Assembly (NCBI GenBank): GCA_947652605.1 | Contig: OX393576.1 | Location: 61,604,966-61,668,965, forward strand | Direction: 5' to 3' | DNA length: 64,000 bases | Origin: Elmis aenea | Lineage: Eukaryota; Arthropoda; Insecta; Coleoptera; Elmidae | Part shown: in pieces, positions 34,701-47,511 of the stretch | How the letters are laid out: every line of letters begins with the position of its first letter | How positions within the stretch are numbered: position 1 is the stretch's first letter | Notes under the pieces: model-generated | Databases searched by the model: none | Told to the model about the DNA's origin: nothing | The model's input: the letters and a program-made list of their open reading frames with translations, nothing else | Made by a program: the position numbers and the translations under genes

Positions 34701-36040
34701 TTAGTTACTCTGTGTAAAGTTGTGTTGCAATATTTACAGCATTGTAACACTAGTCCTACGAATACCGAAGGCAACAAGTAATACCTCTACAATGGACTGT
34801 CAACTCTTTACAAGTCGAAGAAACATTTACGAGTACGGAAATATACACAAGTCAAGTCTGTAAAGGCCCTAAAAGGAATCGACTTGGCGACCCCGATCTT
34901 TCCTAGAAAACAACCAGCAAGTTTTTACAATCGGCACGAAAGGGGAAGTGTTAGAAAAGTGTCTTGAAGTGTACCTGCGTGTATCTGGAAGTCACAAAAT
35001 AATAAATATCGTAACGTCAGCGGCCTCCGCGAAGCTGTTGTAATTTTCATAACACGCGGAAAATCTGGGTCTTATCTATCGGGTAACGTGCTTTGCATAG
35101 CGATTATTCGCTTCGACATTCCGGAGGTTCGACGCGGTCGATTTGGGCAGAGGCTGTAGTAGCCGATCGGACATATGTTTCTACAGAGTTCCTCCGGATC
35201 TACGCGGCCAAAGTCGTTGCCCTTTAGTGTCTGCTCACCATCACTCCTGTGGCTGCCGCCGATCCCCGCGATTCACCTGCCGTAACGAGATGGGATTGGT
35301 AGACTAGTCACCTTACCAGTCGACACACAAGCCGAATACCGGCGGCCTCAGTCGCTGACCAACTTGCCATTGGGGTAAATCAGAAGACACAGTCGTCGTT
35401 GGTGACGGTCTACAACACGCGCTTGCAGATATCCCATCACGGTTTAAAGTGCCTACCAGGATAGCTCCTATTTCGTGGATAAACACGTGCTAGTGGACTG
35501 TAATTGTGCATGCGTAATGTGGCGGTTGTCGTGTGACTGCCGCCCGGCTTAATTAATTTATCAATCACACTAGTTGTGCACCGCCGATGACCAACTTTGA
35601 GCGACACTTTGGTAACATGTGTCGTGTTCGTTACTTGCCTCTTTCAGGCTGATGACATTCCGCTTGCTTAGATCGCCGAAAGGTAAGTTACTCGTACCCG
35701 CTGCTTTTCCTGTTTCCTTGTTCATTCTAATAAACCCACCATAAGACTTAACATAGGCGACCAAGATTAGGTAGTTCGTAGAATGAGATGTGGCCGAGAA
35801 TGTGAACCGCTACGGGCAATTCTGCAGAACTCTAGAAATTACAGGGACACGCATCGCGATAACGCGGACGGATTCCTCAGACGTACACCTCGGGCAAACC
35901 CACATCATCAGTGTGCAAGATATTTCCTGTTTATATTCCAAACAATATCGACACATCAAGTTTTACTTAACACAAACCCCACCCGACACCTTTAACATTA
36001 AACGCACAATTCCCTAATAATAGTATAACCACATCTCTTC
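34700..36040. promoter_or_regulatory. CpG-containing low-copy segment, candidate promoter or 5' exon
   Basis: Composition changes sharply: many CpGs (for example cgcggtcgatttgggc, gctgccgccgatccccgcg) where the surroundings are about 70% AT. No transposon homology or repeat structure is seen. A CTGTCA lies at its left edge (34797). On the plus strand a strong donor consensus AAAG-GTAAGT occurs at about 35680-35689. Several modest reading frames exist on both strands, but none resembles a known protein. It could be a promoter with a non-coding first exon of a gene whose body lies further on, or an unrecognised element. Confidence 0.4.
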
Positions 36041-37440
36041 CTCCAGTTAAAGAACCTACACTTTAACAACCAAACATTAGCTGAACACAAAATTAATAAT
36101 GTACACGACTCACTTTACTGTTATCGCATTTATTATATCATCCTTTTAAGCGTATAATTAGCACCCATCAAACCTCTGCAAGCAGCATGTATTACAAATT
36201 AAATTTTATGTTTGCTGCAACAACAACAAAGAATTCAAAATAGGGCTATAATTCCGTGACAGTAAATACGGTATAAACTGCATACTTACATAATGCAAAC
36301 ACCTAAATCATAACTTTAACTAGTTCATACGCGTAGCAATAAAATTTGGAAAGCCTGAAAAACAGGTCCGTAATTTTGTTGAAAATTAGCACTTTGCAAA
36401 TGCTCTACATAACTTTATGTAAATACCGGAACAAAGTGAAAGATTTTGTTTTATATCAACACTATAACAAAGTCTTCGGACGTTTATGAGTAAGTTAAAC
36501 AAAGTTATATGAACGGTAGGTATATAACACTATTATTGCAGTATTTCACTACAAATAGCAGGCGTATGAATTTTGAAAAACTTTAGTTGTACTGTACACT
36601 CCAATTATTAATTCTGTTAAGTGTAAAGTGCGTTAATAAATTCATTTTGTAGAAAAAATCAATGCGATATGTTGTTCAAAACGGGTTCGTCGCTTATACC
36701 ACCGTATTAGTCTCTCAATAATAAATGAATTAAATAATAAAGTAAATAAGATTTGGATCACGTCATTGAATTTATTTTTGTCTTAATTTAAAAATATATT
36801 TCACATTCCAAATTTCTTTTTTAACTGAGGTATGGTCAAAAATATCAAACTAAGGAAGACTTTAGCGTAAAAGCAGACGATTAACTTGCAACAGAATATT
36901 TGACGTTTTTTAGATTTGATTTGGTTTTTCTCCAGTCATTGCAAATTCATTAGAGAATTTTTCGCAAAAAATAGCTTAATTAAACACTATAATAGCAAGT
37001 TTTATCTGTAATTATCTTAAAAACGTTCTTGTTGATGTAAAGTAGGTACATTTTCATATTTAAAACAACGCGTGGCCCTTTAAATATTTCATTAGAATTA
37101 CAAAACTATATTCCTAGGAGTAAAAAGATAGGTCTCTCTACAATTTTTCTTGCAGATTTGTTTGATTATAAGCTTGCAAGTTGCTTTAGCTTCCATGAAC
37201 AGTTATTATAACGTACAACACTTGACAATTAAACGGTTCTCACAGTAGAACATGCTGTAAACATATTTATTTATTACCTTTAAATGTATTTGCATACCAT
37301 TGTTATGGTTATAGTTTCTTGATCTTATGCGTAGGCACATACAATTATCCGTGTGACATTGCGAAGATATTCCATGAAATTATCTTAAAAGATACACAAA
37401 TTGTTAACTTAAATTCACTGATCAAGCTGTTTAGATGTAC
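36041..37440. other. Gene-free AT-rich DNA
   Basis: Nothing recognisable. Confidence 0.3.
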
Positions 37441-37446
37441 CTAACC

Positions 37447-38148
37447 AGGGAAGGTCACGATACGTTGTCGCTAGAATTTGATTTAGTCTGTGTTTATTGC
37501 ATCAAGAACATCAAAAGTAATTTTTTTGCAGAGTTATACGTGCCACTGGCCATTTTCTTCGAAAAAATAGGGGAACAACTGGAAAGTCGAATAATAAATG
37601 TATCGCGTTGGCCATGAAACCGTCAAAGATAAAATCGAAATTCTTTTTTTTTAATCAATTCGCGCATCCTTTGCAATTAAAATGATGCAAAGTTTTTGAA
37701 AAAATCTTAAACGGTTCCGGAGAAAAACGCGATAAACAAAGCTTTTGTTAAAACGGTTTTCCCTATGTTAAACGCCTATGCAAGTCGCATAGATATAGTT
37801 ATACAGATATACAACTTCTCAAATCATAGCGCTTATGCAGGGGTTTCGTTTTTGACGTTTTTCTCCGGAACCGTTCGAGATTTTTTTTTTTAACTTTGCA
37901 CCATTTTACTTGCAAAGGATGCGTGCATTAGTAAATAAAAGAATTTCGATTCTGTCTCTGACGGTTTCATGGCCAACGCGATTCGCAAAAATGACTTTTT
38001 TATTAAAAAAATTCTGTTTTTCTTCTATTTTTCCTAAGGAAATGGCCAGTGGCACGTATAACTCTGGAAAACATTTAGTTTTGATGTCCTTGATGCAATA
38101 AACACAGCCTCAATAAAATTCTAGCGACAACGTATCGTGACCCTCCCT
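37447..38148. mobile_element. 0.7-kb palindromic foldback element
   Basis: GGTCACGATACGTTGTCGCT at the left recurs inverted at the right, and the arms of about 300 bp match through GTGTTTATTGCATCAAG, CGTTGGCCATGAAACCGTC and CCGGAGAAAAACG to a centre near 37790. It can form a long hairpin and has no coding capacity. Its termini are uncertain by a few bases; the right side is bounded by CTTG-TA. Confidence 0.75.
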
Positions 38149-38149
38149 T

Positions 38150-39230
38150 GTAAGCTTTGATTATTAGAGGGTCACTATTTTAAGACGCTTACTAACTCAT
38201 TTCTTGATATAAATTATTAATTTGTTGCAAATTAAATCTTTCAAACTAACTTTATGCTTGAGAATGGTTCCTTGAGAATAAAATCTCATCTAAAAGGCGC
38301 CCAATTTGTAAGAATAAGTTAGTCAAAATATTGTGTACTAAACAGAAGTTATATTATTAGAATTTTATAATTCTGTTATTTTTAAGTTTTAAAGATCATA
38401 GAATCATCGTATTCATACAAATATAAAATCATCTTCTATGTATGCGCCTTAAATTTGTGTTTTTTATTGGAAGATTGTATTTCCTAGTGGCTTAAATTTT
38501 ACGTTCTCCACTTAATACACGTTAATCAAAATAATCTTAAATCTAATTACCCTCGATTTCTATTCGTTGAAATAATATGTAAATTCATTTCGATATATTT
38601 TCTGTTTCACATCTGCTCTTTCAATTTCAAGTTTATAGAACTTCGGTAATGTGAAGAATGGCGCATCGTTCCAACTTGTCCGGTATATCTAAGTATGTCA
38701 TATATAATTGCGGTCATCATTCAACTGGCAAGTTGGTAGGTTTCCTGCAAATGCAGACAACGGGAATCCACGAATACTTGTGTAAACACTTTGATTTACC
38801 AAACGAACGCGTTCTGTGCATATCGCTAAACGTAACGTACAATTACGTGCCTTTTTTTTTAATGTTACCAATCGCGAAGAAACGTGTTTGAACGTAACAA
38901 GTTTACTTTGTGCATTATTTGATTTCTTGGCTTACTTTTCAATAATATTAGTCGGTAATTGAACTCGCCATCCTGTTACATGTCTTACTTGCAGTGTAAT
39001 CGTAATTGTACATTCTCTTGTTATGACTATAATTAAAGTAATTAGTCAGTATATAACACGGTACTGAACAATATCTGATGAAACCATCACACGTGTAGCT
39101 ATTATTTTGCTTAATCGATACCTGTCTTCAACACCACTTCTTAATTTTTTTTTTAAATCATTCATTTGATAATGTATTTGTATAATTTTCACTTTTTTGG
39201 GCTTTTATAAACAATTAACTATTAATACTA
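38150..39230. other. Gene-free DNA
   Basis: A 77-residue plus-strand frame at 38658-38891 lies in a slightly GC-richer patch but has no recognised homology. Nothing else is visible. Confidence 0.3.
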
Positions 39231-39236
39231 GGAGTA

Positions 39237-39798
39237 CAGGGTGGCCTATTTTCGATGCCCATACAGGGTATCTCGGTTATTATCAGAGATAGAAAAAAAC
39301 TAGGTACGTAGTCTCGATTTCTTTTTTAGAGATAAATTCATTGCCGTAAACATATTTTTAATACCTTTTTTAATTTTCGAAAAATAGCCAAAAGCCGATT
39401 TTTGGCACTTTACAAAAATGTTAAATATCTCGCTTAAACGATAAGATAGAGAAAAACTTTAAAGACATTTTTGGGATGGTTTTTTGTCCTTAATAAGATA
39501 GCGATGTTTAACTTTTTTTTACTTATACGAATATTGGATATATTACACTTAACTTTCTTATTTTAAATGGCAACCATAGTTGGCTTTGACATGAATCAAA
39601 AAATGTAAAAATATACAGGGTGTTCCATTTAAAATAACAAAGTTGGGGTCATTTCCGGCGAAACCGGAATGGAAACAATTGTGTGCATGTCCTCAAAAAA
39701 ACAGGTTTTTAGCACATATTATATGTCTAAAATTTAATTAATCTAAAAGCAAAACTAAAGAAAAAAAAGGGGGTTTACCATACTTTATTTACACCCGG
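39237..39798. mobile_element. Fragments of CAGGGTG-type elements
   Basis: TA-CAGGGTGGCC opens at 39237 and TA-CAGGGTGTTCC at 39616; ACACCCGG-TA closes at 39798. The block between contains TTTAAATGGCAACCATAGTT at about 39558, shared with other members. Two overlapping or nested copies are likely, but arms do not pair cleanly. Confidence 0.5.
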
Positions 39799-41785
39799 TA
39801 TACATGCATTTCGTTTGTGGATAATTATACTTGATCGTTTATTAATAACTAATTATCTTGTAAAACGAAAGTTTCACTAAAGGCAGGCCATTAATAAAAC
39901 TTAGAAAAATACATTTTTGATTTAATAAAAGGACAGGCAGACAGATATGAATAGCTGGAGTATTTGTTACAGCTTGTACTAGAATAATGTAGCAAGATTT
40001 TCTGAAATTATTCTTACCCAGAACTTTTGATACGACAAGGATTTAAAAGGAAGGTTTTATAATATTCAGTTCTTTTAAAAGTAAATGTAATTAAATTTTT
40101 CTCGCCCAATCCATTTCCTCGCACCACTTGTCATTGGAATCGGTATATTCCAACTACACTAATTTAAAACACGCTTTTTACTTTTAAAAAAATTTCAAAA
40201 CAAATCAAGTGACAAAAAATAGTTAGTTTAAGACCATTTTGCTTCCGTTTATTGTCGTGTTCCAAGGTATTTCATTTAAATTTATAATTAGTGGCAACAA
40301 AACTTTTCACACGCCAAAGTAACCGCTACAAACCATAAAAATTTGTTTGGATTTTAAGCCTGAACAAGAAATAATTTTATAGGTGATAGATTTATCAAGA
40401 TAACTTTAAGATTAATTTTATGACTCTAACAATTTTTAATTAACAAATTTATAGTGCGCAGTCAACTTCTGTTAAAAGTATTACCAGTTTTAGATTACAT
40501 TAATACGAACAATTACCGTGCTGTAACAAATATATAAAATACAATGAGACAAGAAAATTTTAATATAAAAGCGGGGTTAATTCAAAACAGTAAATTATCT
40601 TAACCGCTTAGAATATTTTTATTATAACTTTTAGAGATATATTTTGTGGACCAGCAAAATTTACGCTTGTGTACTGAAAAACTTAGCGATTGTGTTAATT
40701 AACGTTATTAATTTAAATTCGACAACACCTAGTAGCAAAAGTGTTCACACAATTGTCTTAATTACTATGTGATAGTTTGTGTCTAGGACAAATAAAATGG
40801 TTTAATAAACAAAAGAAAAATTAAAACGGTTGTTTCTAAACAAAAGCTTGGAAAAGTGGCGTGTGTTTTGTTTATTTATTTCTAACTCTTTTTACAGATT
40901 TATTTTTGCAATATCAATTTCGTAACTTGGAGACATTGGCTTATCTTATTTCTTCTATTTAGGTTTGAATTTACTACTGACATTATAAAATTATTTAGCA
41001 AATTATTATAATCTAAAACAATTTAATTGTTGGAAATTATATTGACCATAATGGCTAACTAATACACCGCGTGCTATATAAACTGTTTTTTAAAACTCTA
41101 CACAGGAATTGCTGCTTCTAGCTTAAATAAAAAGTTATAGTTGTTGATATAATAAATAAAGTCATTATAGAGATATTCATGTAATGGAACGGAAGAAATA
41201 ATCTTGATAAATATACCACGACAATTTTCATTTTAAGATGTTTTATGGCGGGATTTCCGTGATATTTTAAAGCAACTATAAACCGAAAGTGTTGATATAA
41301 TTTGCCCTGCTTAAGCATTCAAAATTTGTGCAAGAAAGAAAATTATTTTATAATTGGCGTACTTAATTATTTTATAAGTTAGATATGTGTATCCGGTGTT
41401 AAAGCCGTTTCACGAAATTTTGGCAAACGGATCAGATTATTTTAAAGGTACGAGGTTTATAGTTCTCTTAAAATGTATCTTAATTGGTGTAAAGTTAAAA
41501 TTTTGAATTAGTATCTCAAGAACCCATTATAAGGCTTAATAAAATTTGGCATAAAATTTTATTGGTTCAACTGAAAACACGACAGAAGTTAATTAAATTT
41601 GTGGAATCCCAAGGCTAGCGTTATCTATTCCCATTTTTTAATAATTTTTATACACTCAACTAATCAAAAATAACATCCTTTGTGATTTTAATTTTGAAAA
41701 GTTAGTCAATATAAAAATTTTTGAATTGTTCTGGTTTTGATTGTAAACATTTAATAATTCAGTAATAAAATACAGACATATAAAT
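39799..41785. other. Gene-free AT-rich DNA
   Basis: No homology or element boundary recognised. Confidence 0.3.
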
Positions 41786-41789
41786 TATG

Positions 41790-42415
41790 TATGGTTTAGC
41801 ACATCATCCAAATGGCCGCCTCGACTCTATTTACAGACCGCCACCCTTTTCTCGAAGTTTTTAGTCCTTTTTTCGCAAAGATCCAGCTCTATTTAGCAAT
41901 AGCGGCTTCGATGTTGGCTTTGGGAGCGTGAATTCACTGTGGATTATTGGCATAGACTTATTTTAATATAGACCTAAATAAAAAACTTCAATGGTCTCAA
42001 AGGGCATGATCTTCGCAGCCAATTGATGTCGCCAGTACTCGAAATCAAGCGACCTGGGAACTTGGAAAGCAATAAAGCGATTGTTTTTCCACTTGCATGG
42101 TACGTGGCACCATCTTGTTGGAAGTAGAGGTCCTTTATATGCTTGTTTTCCAGCTCAGGCCACGAAAACTTGGTCAACATGTTTCTATAGCGCACACCAT
42201 TGGCCCAACAACCCTTCCAGCATCGTTTACAAAGAAGAGGTGTTTGGGTCTTCGACACTTTTACTCACTGCGGCAATATTTTCGATTGAACGGCAAACCA
42301 GAGTGCGCTTTGGTGTCTTCAAATTCTGTAGTAAACCGGTCTCTTTAAATTTTTTGATTAGTTTCCGAGTAACGGTTTCACTTGGTACACGATTATCTGG
42401 AAAAAAATGCACAAT
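41790..42415 (-). pseudogene. Tc1/mariner-like transposase relic
   Basis: On the minus strand the head reads NRVPSETVTRKLIKKFKETG and RSIENIAAVSKSVEDP. After a deletion, the catalytic region follows: YRNMLTKFSWPELENKHIKD, LYFQQDGATYHASGKT and FPGRLISSTGDINW, with CPLRPLKFF for the usual C-DLTPLDFFLW. The C-terminus LCEKRTKNFEKRVAVCK and SRGGHLDDVL continues to 41793 in a shifted frame. This is the insect family with FQQDGATAHTA and GDINWPPRSCDLTPLD motifs. Frameshifts, stops and the deletion make it dead. TIRs were not located. Confidence 0.85.
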
Positions 42416-42479
42416 TTTGGCAAAGTGTATTCATGAAAGAACGTGCATTGTCGTAATAAATTCTACTAGGATATAGATG

Positions 42480-43467
42480 ACAACTATCAAATAAAAACTT
42501 TAAAAAGTTTGACAAATGCACAATTTTCTGCAGTTCAAATCCTACACCCCTTGTTGAAATACCCATCAGTAGTTCTTAATTGAAAATTGTGGGAATTCCT
42601 GCACACAGATCAAGACATTTATTAGTGGTTTTTTTATTAAACTTTTCTTAAACGAAAAATCGTCCGTCAGTATGTAACTTTAATTGAGAAAAACTGCATG
42701 AACTTTGTGTGTCTTTACTAGAACTGTCTTTCAAATTGATGTTTTGTAGTTAGTAAATGTTCCGCCCCGAAGCAATCATAAAACGTTGCTAATCTCAAGT
42801 ATTCATCATTTTCCTTTTTGGTTTAATGCTAATATCTAGATTTAATTTGCGAAAATAGAGCAGTCGTGACCTACCAAAATTCACAAAACGTTTACTAAGC
42901 TATTTCATTAAAATTCGTTGATCGTAGCATATGCCCAGACAATGAATCAAAACGTTGTTCACGCTGTCTGGTGCATGTCGAATTACCTGCTCAACAATAT
43001 GTTCCTAATGCAAACTATGTTACATTCTTTTTGATACCAGAAAACGAGATCAATCCGAAATTATATCGTGGCAAACAATATGTTATACGTTCTGTGTATG
43101 CTAGAATCAGGTTTGTGCAATTTTCAAGTAGAACGCGACCAATTTATGAGTAGAAAAGGAGGCTACGATAACTGTTCAACTCATAGAATTTTAAACTTAC
43201 TGATTTTTAATTAATACCGCGTTGAGAAGTTCTCGGAGGCCATATGTGCACTACCATTACTATAAACACCACGTTTATTGGTCTGTCGAATTAATGGTAT
43301 AATTAACACAATCGTTGAAATAATTTTAACAGAACGATTATCACATTTTACTTGTACAACCTCAAGTAATAATTGATGTAATGCGTGTTATAAAACGCTA
43401 TTTGATAAACTTATAAGGATGTTTTGTAGCGTATGTTCTTTCAGCTTAATGCAATAGGAATTCGTTG
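42480..43467. other. Gene-free DNA
   Basis: No recognisable gene or repeat. Confidence 0.3.
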
Positions 43468-43475
43468 ATCTATAC

Positions 43476-44047
43476 CAGAGGTCCCCAAACTTTTTTCCTC
43501 GTAGACCATTTGCCATGTTTTTCGGTTTTGGGTAGACCCCCTGCTTACCTAATATTGATTTTTTGCAAATTCATCAACTTTTTTTATACAAAATAAAAAC
43601 TTACACGCAGAGAAAATAAAAACGTACGCGGGCGGAGAGCTGCGGGCAACTGCTAGTTTATAATAATTCTTAGGTAAACAAACAGTTTCATATATCAGAA
43701 AATATACCTAATAACTTAAATTTTAATATAATTCTTCATCACGTTTCATGAACATTTATGTTTTAAAAATGTTTACTTCATAGGTACTTTTATAATTTAA
43801 GTAGATAGTTATAAATGTCTTTATATTATAAAGTAGTATTATGTAAGTAAATAGGTACTATCTGTGTATGTGGATTATTCCATTCCTGGAATGCCAAAAT
43901 TAAAGTCACGACCTGCTATATGAGATCAACTATCTTTGATCCCCATTTTCATTTCATAGACCCCCAATTTTTCCCCCGCTGACATGGACCCCTTGCAGGT
44001 CGTCGTCGACCCCTGGGGGTCGATATAGACCACTTTGGGAATCACTG
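43476..44047. mobile_element. Non-autonomous hAT element with perfect 8-bp TSD
   Basis: ATCTATAC flanks both ends (43468-43475 and 44048-44055). The left end CAGAGGTCCCCAAACTTTTT and the complement of the right end (CAGTGATTCCCAAAGTGGTC) are imperfect inverted repeats. Both ends match the termini of the larger hAT at 53971-56294, in opposite orientation, so this is an internally deleted relative. No transposase remains. Confidence 0.9.
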
Positions 44048-44149
44048 ATCTATACGTAATGCATAATATTGAATAAATATTTATTATGCAGTTATAAATA
44101 CAACAAAATCTGGAATTGAGTAGAATATTCAAGGGATAATTTTGCTGTA

Positions 44150-45073
44150 CACGGCCTGTCGCAAAATAACCGAACTTTTTAAAAACAATGAAACACAGGC
44201 ATTTTTTGGGGTAAATGTTTTATTTTATTCAAAATACATTCCCTCTCCGGCCATACAACGATTTGCACGGCCAATTAATGCATCAAACGCTGTGCTATAT
44301 CCTTTTGTGGAATGCTCTTGAGGATGCTCGTCACGGTCATTTGGATGTATGTAATGTTGTCATAACGCTTTCTTTTCATGGATATTTTGAGCCGTGGAAC
44401 CAAAAAGTAATCACACGGTGCTAAATCCGGCGAATGCGGTGAACATTGCAACACAGGCACTCATTTTTGAGCCAAAAAAGTAGTTACTTTGGCCGCACGG
44501 TGAGCCGGTGCGGCCACACGGTGAGCCAGTTCATCGTGCACCAGGGCCCAAGTGCCAGGTTTACGATATTGAGTTTTAACAAACGCTTCTTAACGCCCAA
44601 GTAGAAGTTACCATTGAGTGTATGACCCTTTAAAACGAATTTCCATCGCTTCACGCAGTTATTCGTTGTTATCGTTAGTAATTCCTGGTTTCGGACGACC
44701 TGGACGATCGTCTTCGTTATTGTCTTCCCGACCTCCCTCAAACCGCCTAACCTAAACCGATCATAAACTTAAGTACGAGATAGACTATGACCTATACCTA
44801 TGCACGTTTTGCATCAATTGATGCGCTTCGTTCGGTAAATGTTTTATCAAGTTTAAAATAAAACTCAATGTTGGCTTTTTGTTCGAACGTCTTTTTCGAC
44901 CGTTGTACAAAATACTTTGGGCGCTATTATTCGGCTGCTAATGATCGGAATGGTATAAAATTTAGATAAAATATTAATAAAGGATGTATTCTCGACGACA
45001 AAATGTTTGTGTAGATAGCGCCACTAGTTTTTTATATTTGTACAAAGTTCGGTAATTTTTGCGACAGACCTTG
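44150..45073 (-). mobile_element. mariner element with TA duplication
   Basis: Read on the minus strand, the element begins TA-CAAGGTCTGTCGCAAAAATT and the far end is the inverted CACGGCCTGTCGCAAAATAACC beside TA. The inverted repeats extend about 30 bp through CCGAACTTT. It encloses a defective transposase gene filling most of the interior. Confidence 0.88.
44215..44870 (-). pseudogene. mariner transposase, frameshifted and deleted
   Basis: Minus-strand blocks in order: QKANIEFYFKLDKTFTE near the start (helix-turn-helix), then GREDNNEDDRPGRPKPG, a gap, AAPAHRAAKVTTFLAQK (the H-DNAPAH region, altered), and PVLQCSPHSPDLAPCDYFLV with PRLKISMKRKRYDNITYIQ and ending near ANRCMAGEGMYFE. The SPDLAPCDYFL motif with the third catalytic Asp identifies a mariner DD34D transposase. 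Several stops and the loss of the first catalytic block leave it inactive. Confidence 0.85.
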
Positions 45074-45075
45074 TA

Positions 45076-46107
45076 CTACTCATACTGCTTAAGAACCATC
45101 ATAAAAATATATAAAAACCATTAAACATAGAATTCTGTATAGAATTATTTGTAGCAATTTGCATAATGCGTCGTATTGTACAGATTTCTCAAATAATGTT
45201 AGGCAAATATCAAATTATTTTTGCTACTAGCAAAATTCAACAATTAGGTACTGATGATTTAAATTTGCAACTAACACTAATTGTGTTGATTTTTTAATTG
45301 TAAACAAAGGGAGTTCCAAAAATATTATTTTAATTACCCAAAAGAAACTTAAACTATTTTATGTTTTTATGTCCAAAAATCTGTATACCCTTACATAGAG
45401 CTTAATTCTTAGTTTATAAATTATGAAGGACGTTTGATCAACTCTTTAATTATTTAAGTATTTAAGTGATTAATTTCTCGATAAATAAAGTGTTTTTAAA
45501 AAAACACTTACCTTTTGTATAAAGAATCTCTTGTAGATATGCTAGAACAGTTCAAAGACTTTAGTGGCTGTAAAAGTAGCATTCTAATTTGTTTATAAAT
45601 GAGACTGCTGCAATATAATCTTCATAAAAAAAGTAATAATAGTTAAAACTATTTGCAGTAATATTACAATATTCTACTTTTTTTAAGCCTTTTGTGTTAT
45701 TAACTCAAAAATCAAATAGCAGATGTTTTATATCTCCACAGTCATGAAAAACATTTAATATTTTTATGATACGATTTTTAAAAAATTTACTAATGTATCA
45801 AAAGTTTTGGGTCTTGATAATATTTTTGGTATTAAAACTAAATTAGGTTGTTTATGTTGGACAACTTTTAGAATAAAAAAATTTCGTACTCAATTTCATA
45901 GAAATTTACTTCGTGTCACTGTTTTAGGTAAAACTGTTTCCAAAAATAAAATGAACTTTAAACGTGTGATCGAAACGAAAATCAAAATAGTGCTTTTAAA
46001 CCTTGTTTGTTTTTGCTTTTTAGCACCTTTAAATACAAGATTATGACCTAAATTTTAGGTCCTAAAACAAACAAAATAACTTATATGAAACTCATCTAGG
46101 GTTTACC
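45076..46107. other. Gene-free DNA with one ATCTCTTGTAGA repeat end
   Basis: A copy of the AATCTCTTGTAGATATGCTA repeat end lies at about 45527-45546. No gene was recognised. Confidence 0.35.
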
Positions 46108-46115
46108 CTGTACAG

Positions 46116-46362
46116 CAGGGGTGTCAAACTCAATGGCTAACTTGGGCCATACAAACAAGGTTTAACTTTAGGTGGGCTGCAAAAAAAATCTTTTTGTTTA
46201 ATAATAGCAAAAAAAGAGTATAATTAAAAAAACGTTTAGCAAATTCTACCTATATTATTTTTATTCTGCGTCGGTTTGTTATTTTATTATATATTATTGT
46301 GTGCCGATATATTGGCCGGGCCGCAAAAATGTTCGCTGCGGGCCGCGAGTTTGACACCCCTG
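46116..46362. mobile_element. hAT MITE with perfect 8-bp TSD
   Basis: CTGTACAG flanks both sides (46108-46115 and 46363-46370). The ends CAGGGGTGTCAAACTC and GAGTTTGACACCCCTG are perfect inverted repeats of 16 bp, a terminus widespread among animal hAT elements. The interior has GGGCCATAC and GGCCGGGCCGC blocks. It has inserted exactly across the TA-CAGGG left boundary of the next element. Confidence 0.92.
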
Positions 46363-46367
46363 CTGTA

Positions 46368-47509
46368 CAGGGTGGATCAAATTCGAATGTTTTACGTGCT
46401 ATCTCGGTTACCGTGATAGTCAGCTAAAATCTGATATCGGTCTCTTGGGCTATTTTTTTAAAAGAAAAGAACGCTTATGTAATCAGATTTTTTAAATCAC
46501 TTTCCATTTTGGCACTACCGACGAAAAATGCATCATTTTTGAAAATTTACTATAACTTCTTTATTTATTAAAATAGGACAAAATGTTATAAAAGTGTTTT
46601 ATACAGATTTTCATGTCCAATTTAAAACCAAAATTAAAATTACTTTATCTACAAAATTAAAATTACTTTATCTACCTTGACTTTCAAGATATAAAGTAAA
46701 CTCATATTTTTTTTAATGGAAACCCTAGTTGGGCATGATTTTATATGAAAGAGCGTTTTATTAGCTTTTTAAAAATATAGTTTCATATATTTGTTGCAAA
46801 AAAATAACCGAAATATGGCTAATTTTGTGAAAATTTTCTTGTTTAAGTTTACCATGATATTAATAAACAACTAAACAAGTTAATTTTTCATCGTTTAAGC
46901 AAATCCAAGTATAGTTTTGTATTTTATAACTGTTTATTGTAGTATTGTGAACATAGTTTAATTTGTTAAAAGTTTACATTGTAATTAATACAAACAGTGG
47001 CTGCTGCAGACTTTACTTGGAAATGATGTTTAGTTGGTTAATAATTGCAAACATCACTTGTTCACGAAACCATGGTTAAGTTTGATAAGGAAATTTTTAC
47101 AATATTTCTTTTAACAAATATATAAAACTACATTTTTTTCCGAAAAGCTAAAAAGAGGTTTATGGCCAACTAGGATTTCTATTGAAAATTTGTACGTGTA
47201 CCTACTTCATATCTCAAAAGTCAATGTCGCTAAAAAAATAATTTTGTTTTTAAATTAAGCATAAAAACCAGTATAAAAACCTTGATAACATTTGGTTCTA
47301 TCTTAATAAATAAAGAAGTTAAAGTGAATTTTCAAAAATTATAGAATTTTATTTTTCGTGTGTAGTGCCAAAATGGAAAGCGATATAAAAAATCTGATTA
47401 CATAAGCGTTCTTTTCTCAAAAAATAGCCCTAGAAACCGATATCAGATGTTTGCCAACTATTACGGTAATCGAAATACCCCGTAAAACATTCGAATTTGG
47501 TCCAGCCTG
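46368..47509. mobile_element. 1.1-kb palindromic element with TA duplication
   Basis: TA-CAGGGTGGATCAAATTCGAATG is mirrored by CATTCGAATTTGGTCCAGCCTG-TA. The arms pair over about 450 bp, including AGAACGCTTATGTAATCAGA and ATGGAAAGTGATTTAAA-like blocks. It contains the shared AAACCCTAGTTGG motif and a 23-bp tandem duplication at about 46633-46677. No ORF. It is the same class as the elements at 824 and 23079. Confidence 0.85.
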
Positions 47510-47511
47510 TA

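Noticed and set aside
38658..38891. 77-residue frame as a small gene
   Set aside because: Slightly GC-richer, but no homology, splice or promoter support.
42097..42476. Plus-strand 131-residue frame
   Set aside because: Antisense of the minus-strand Tc1/mariner transposase relic.
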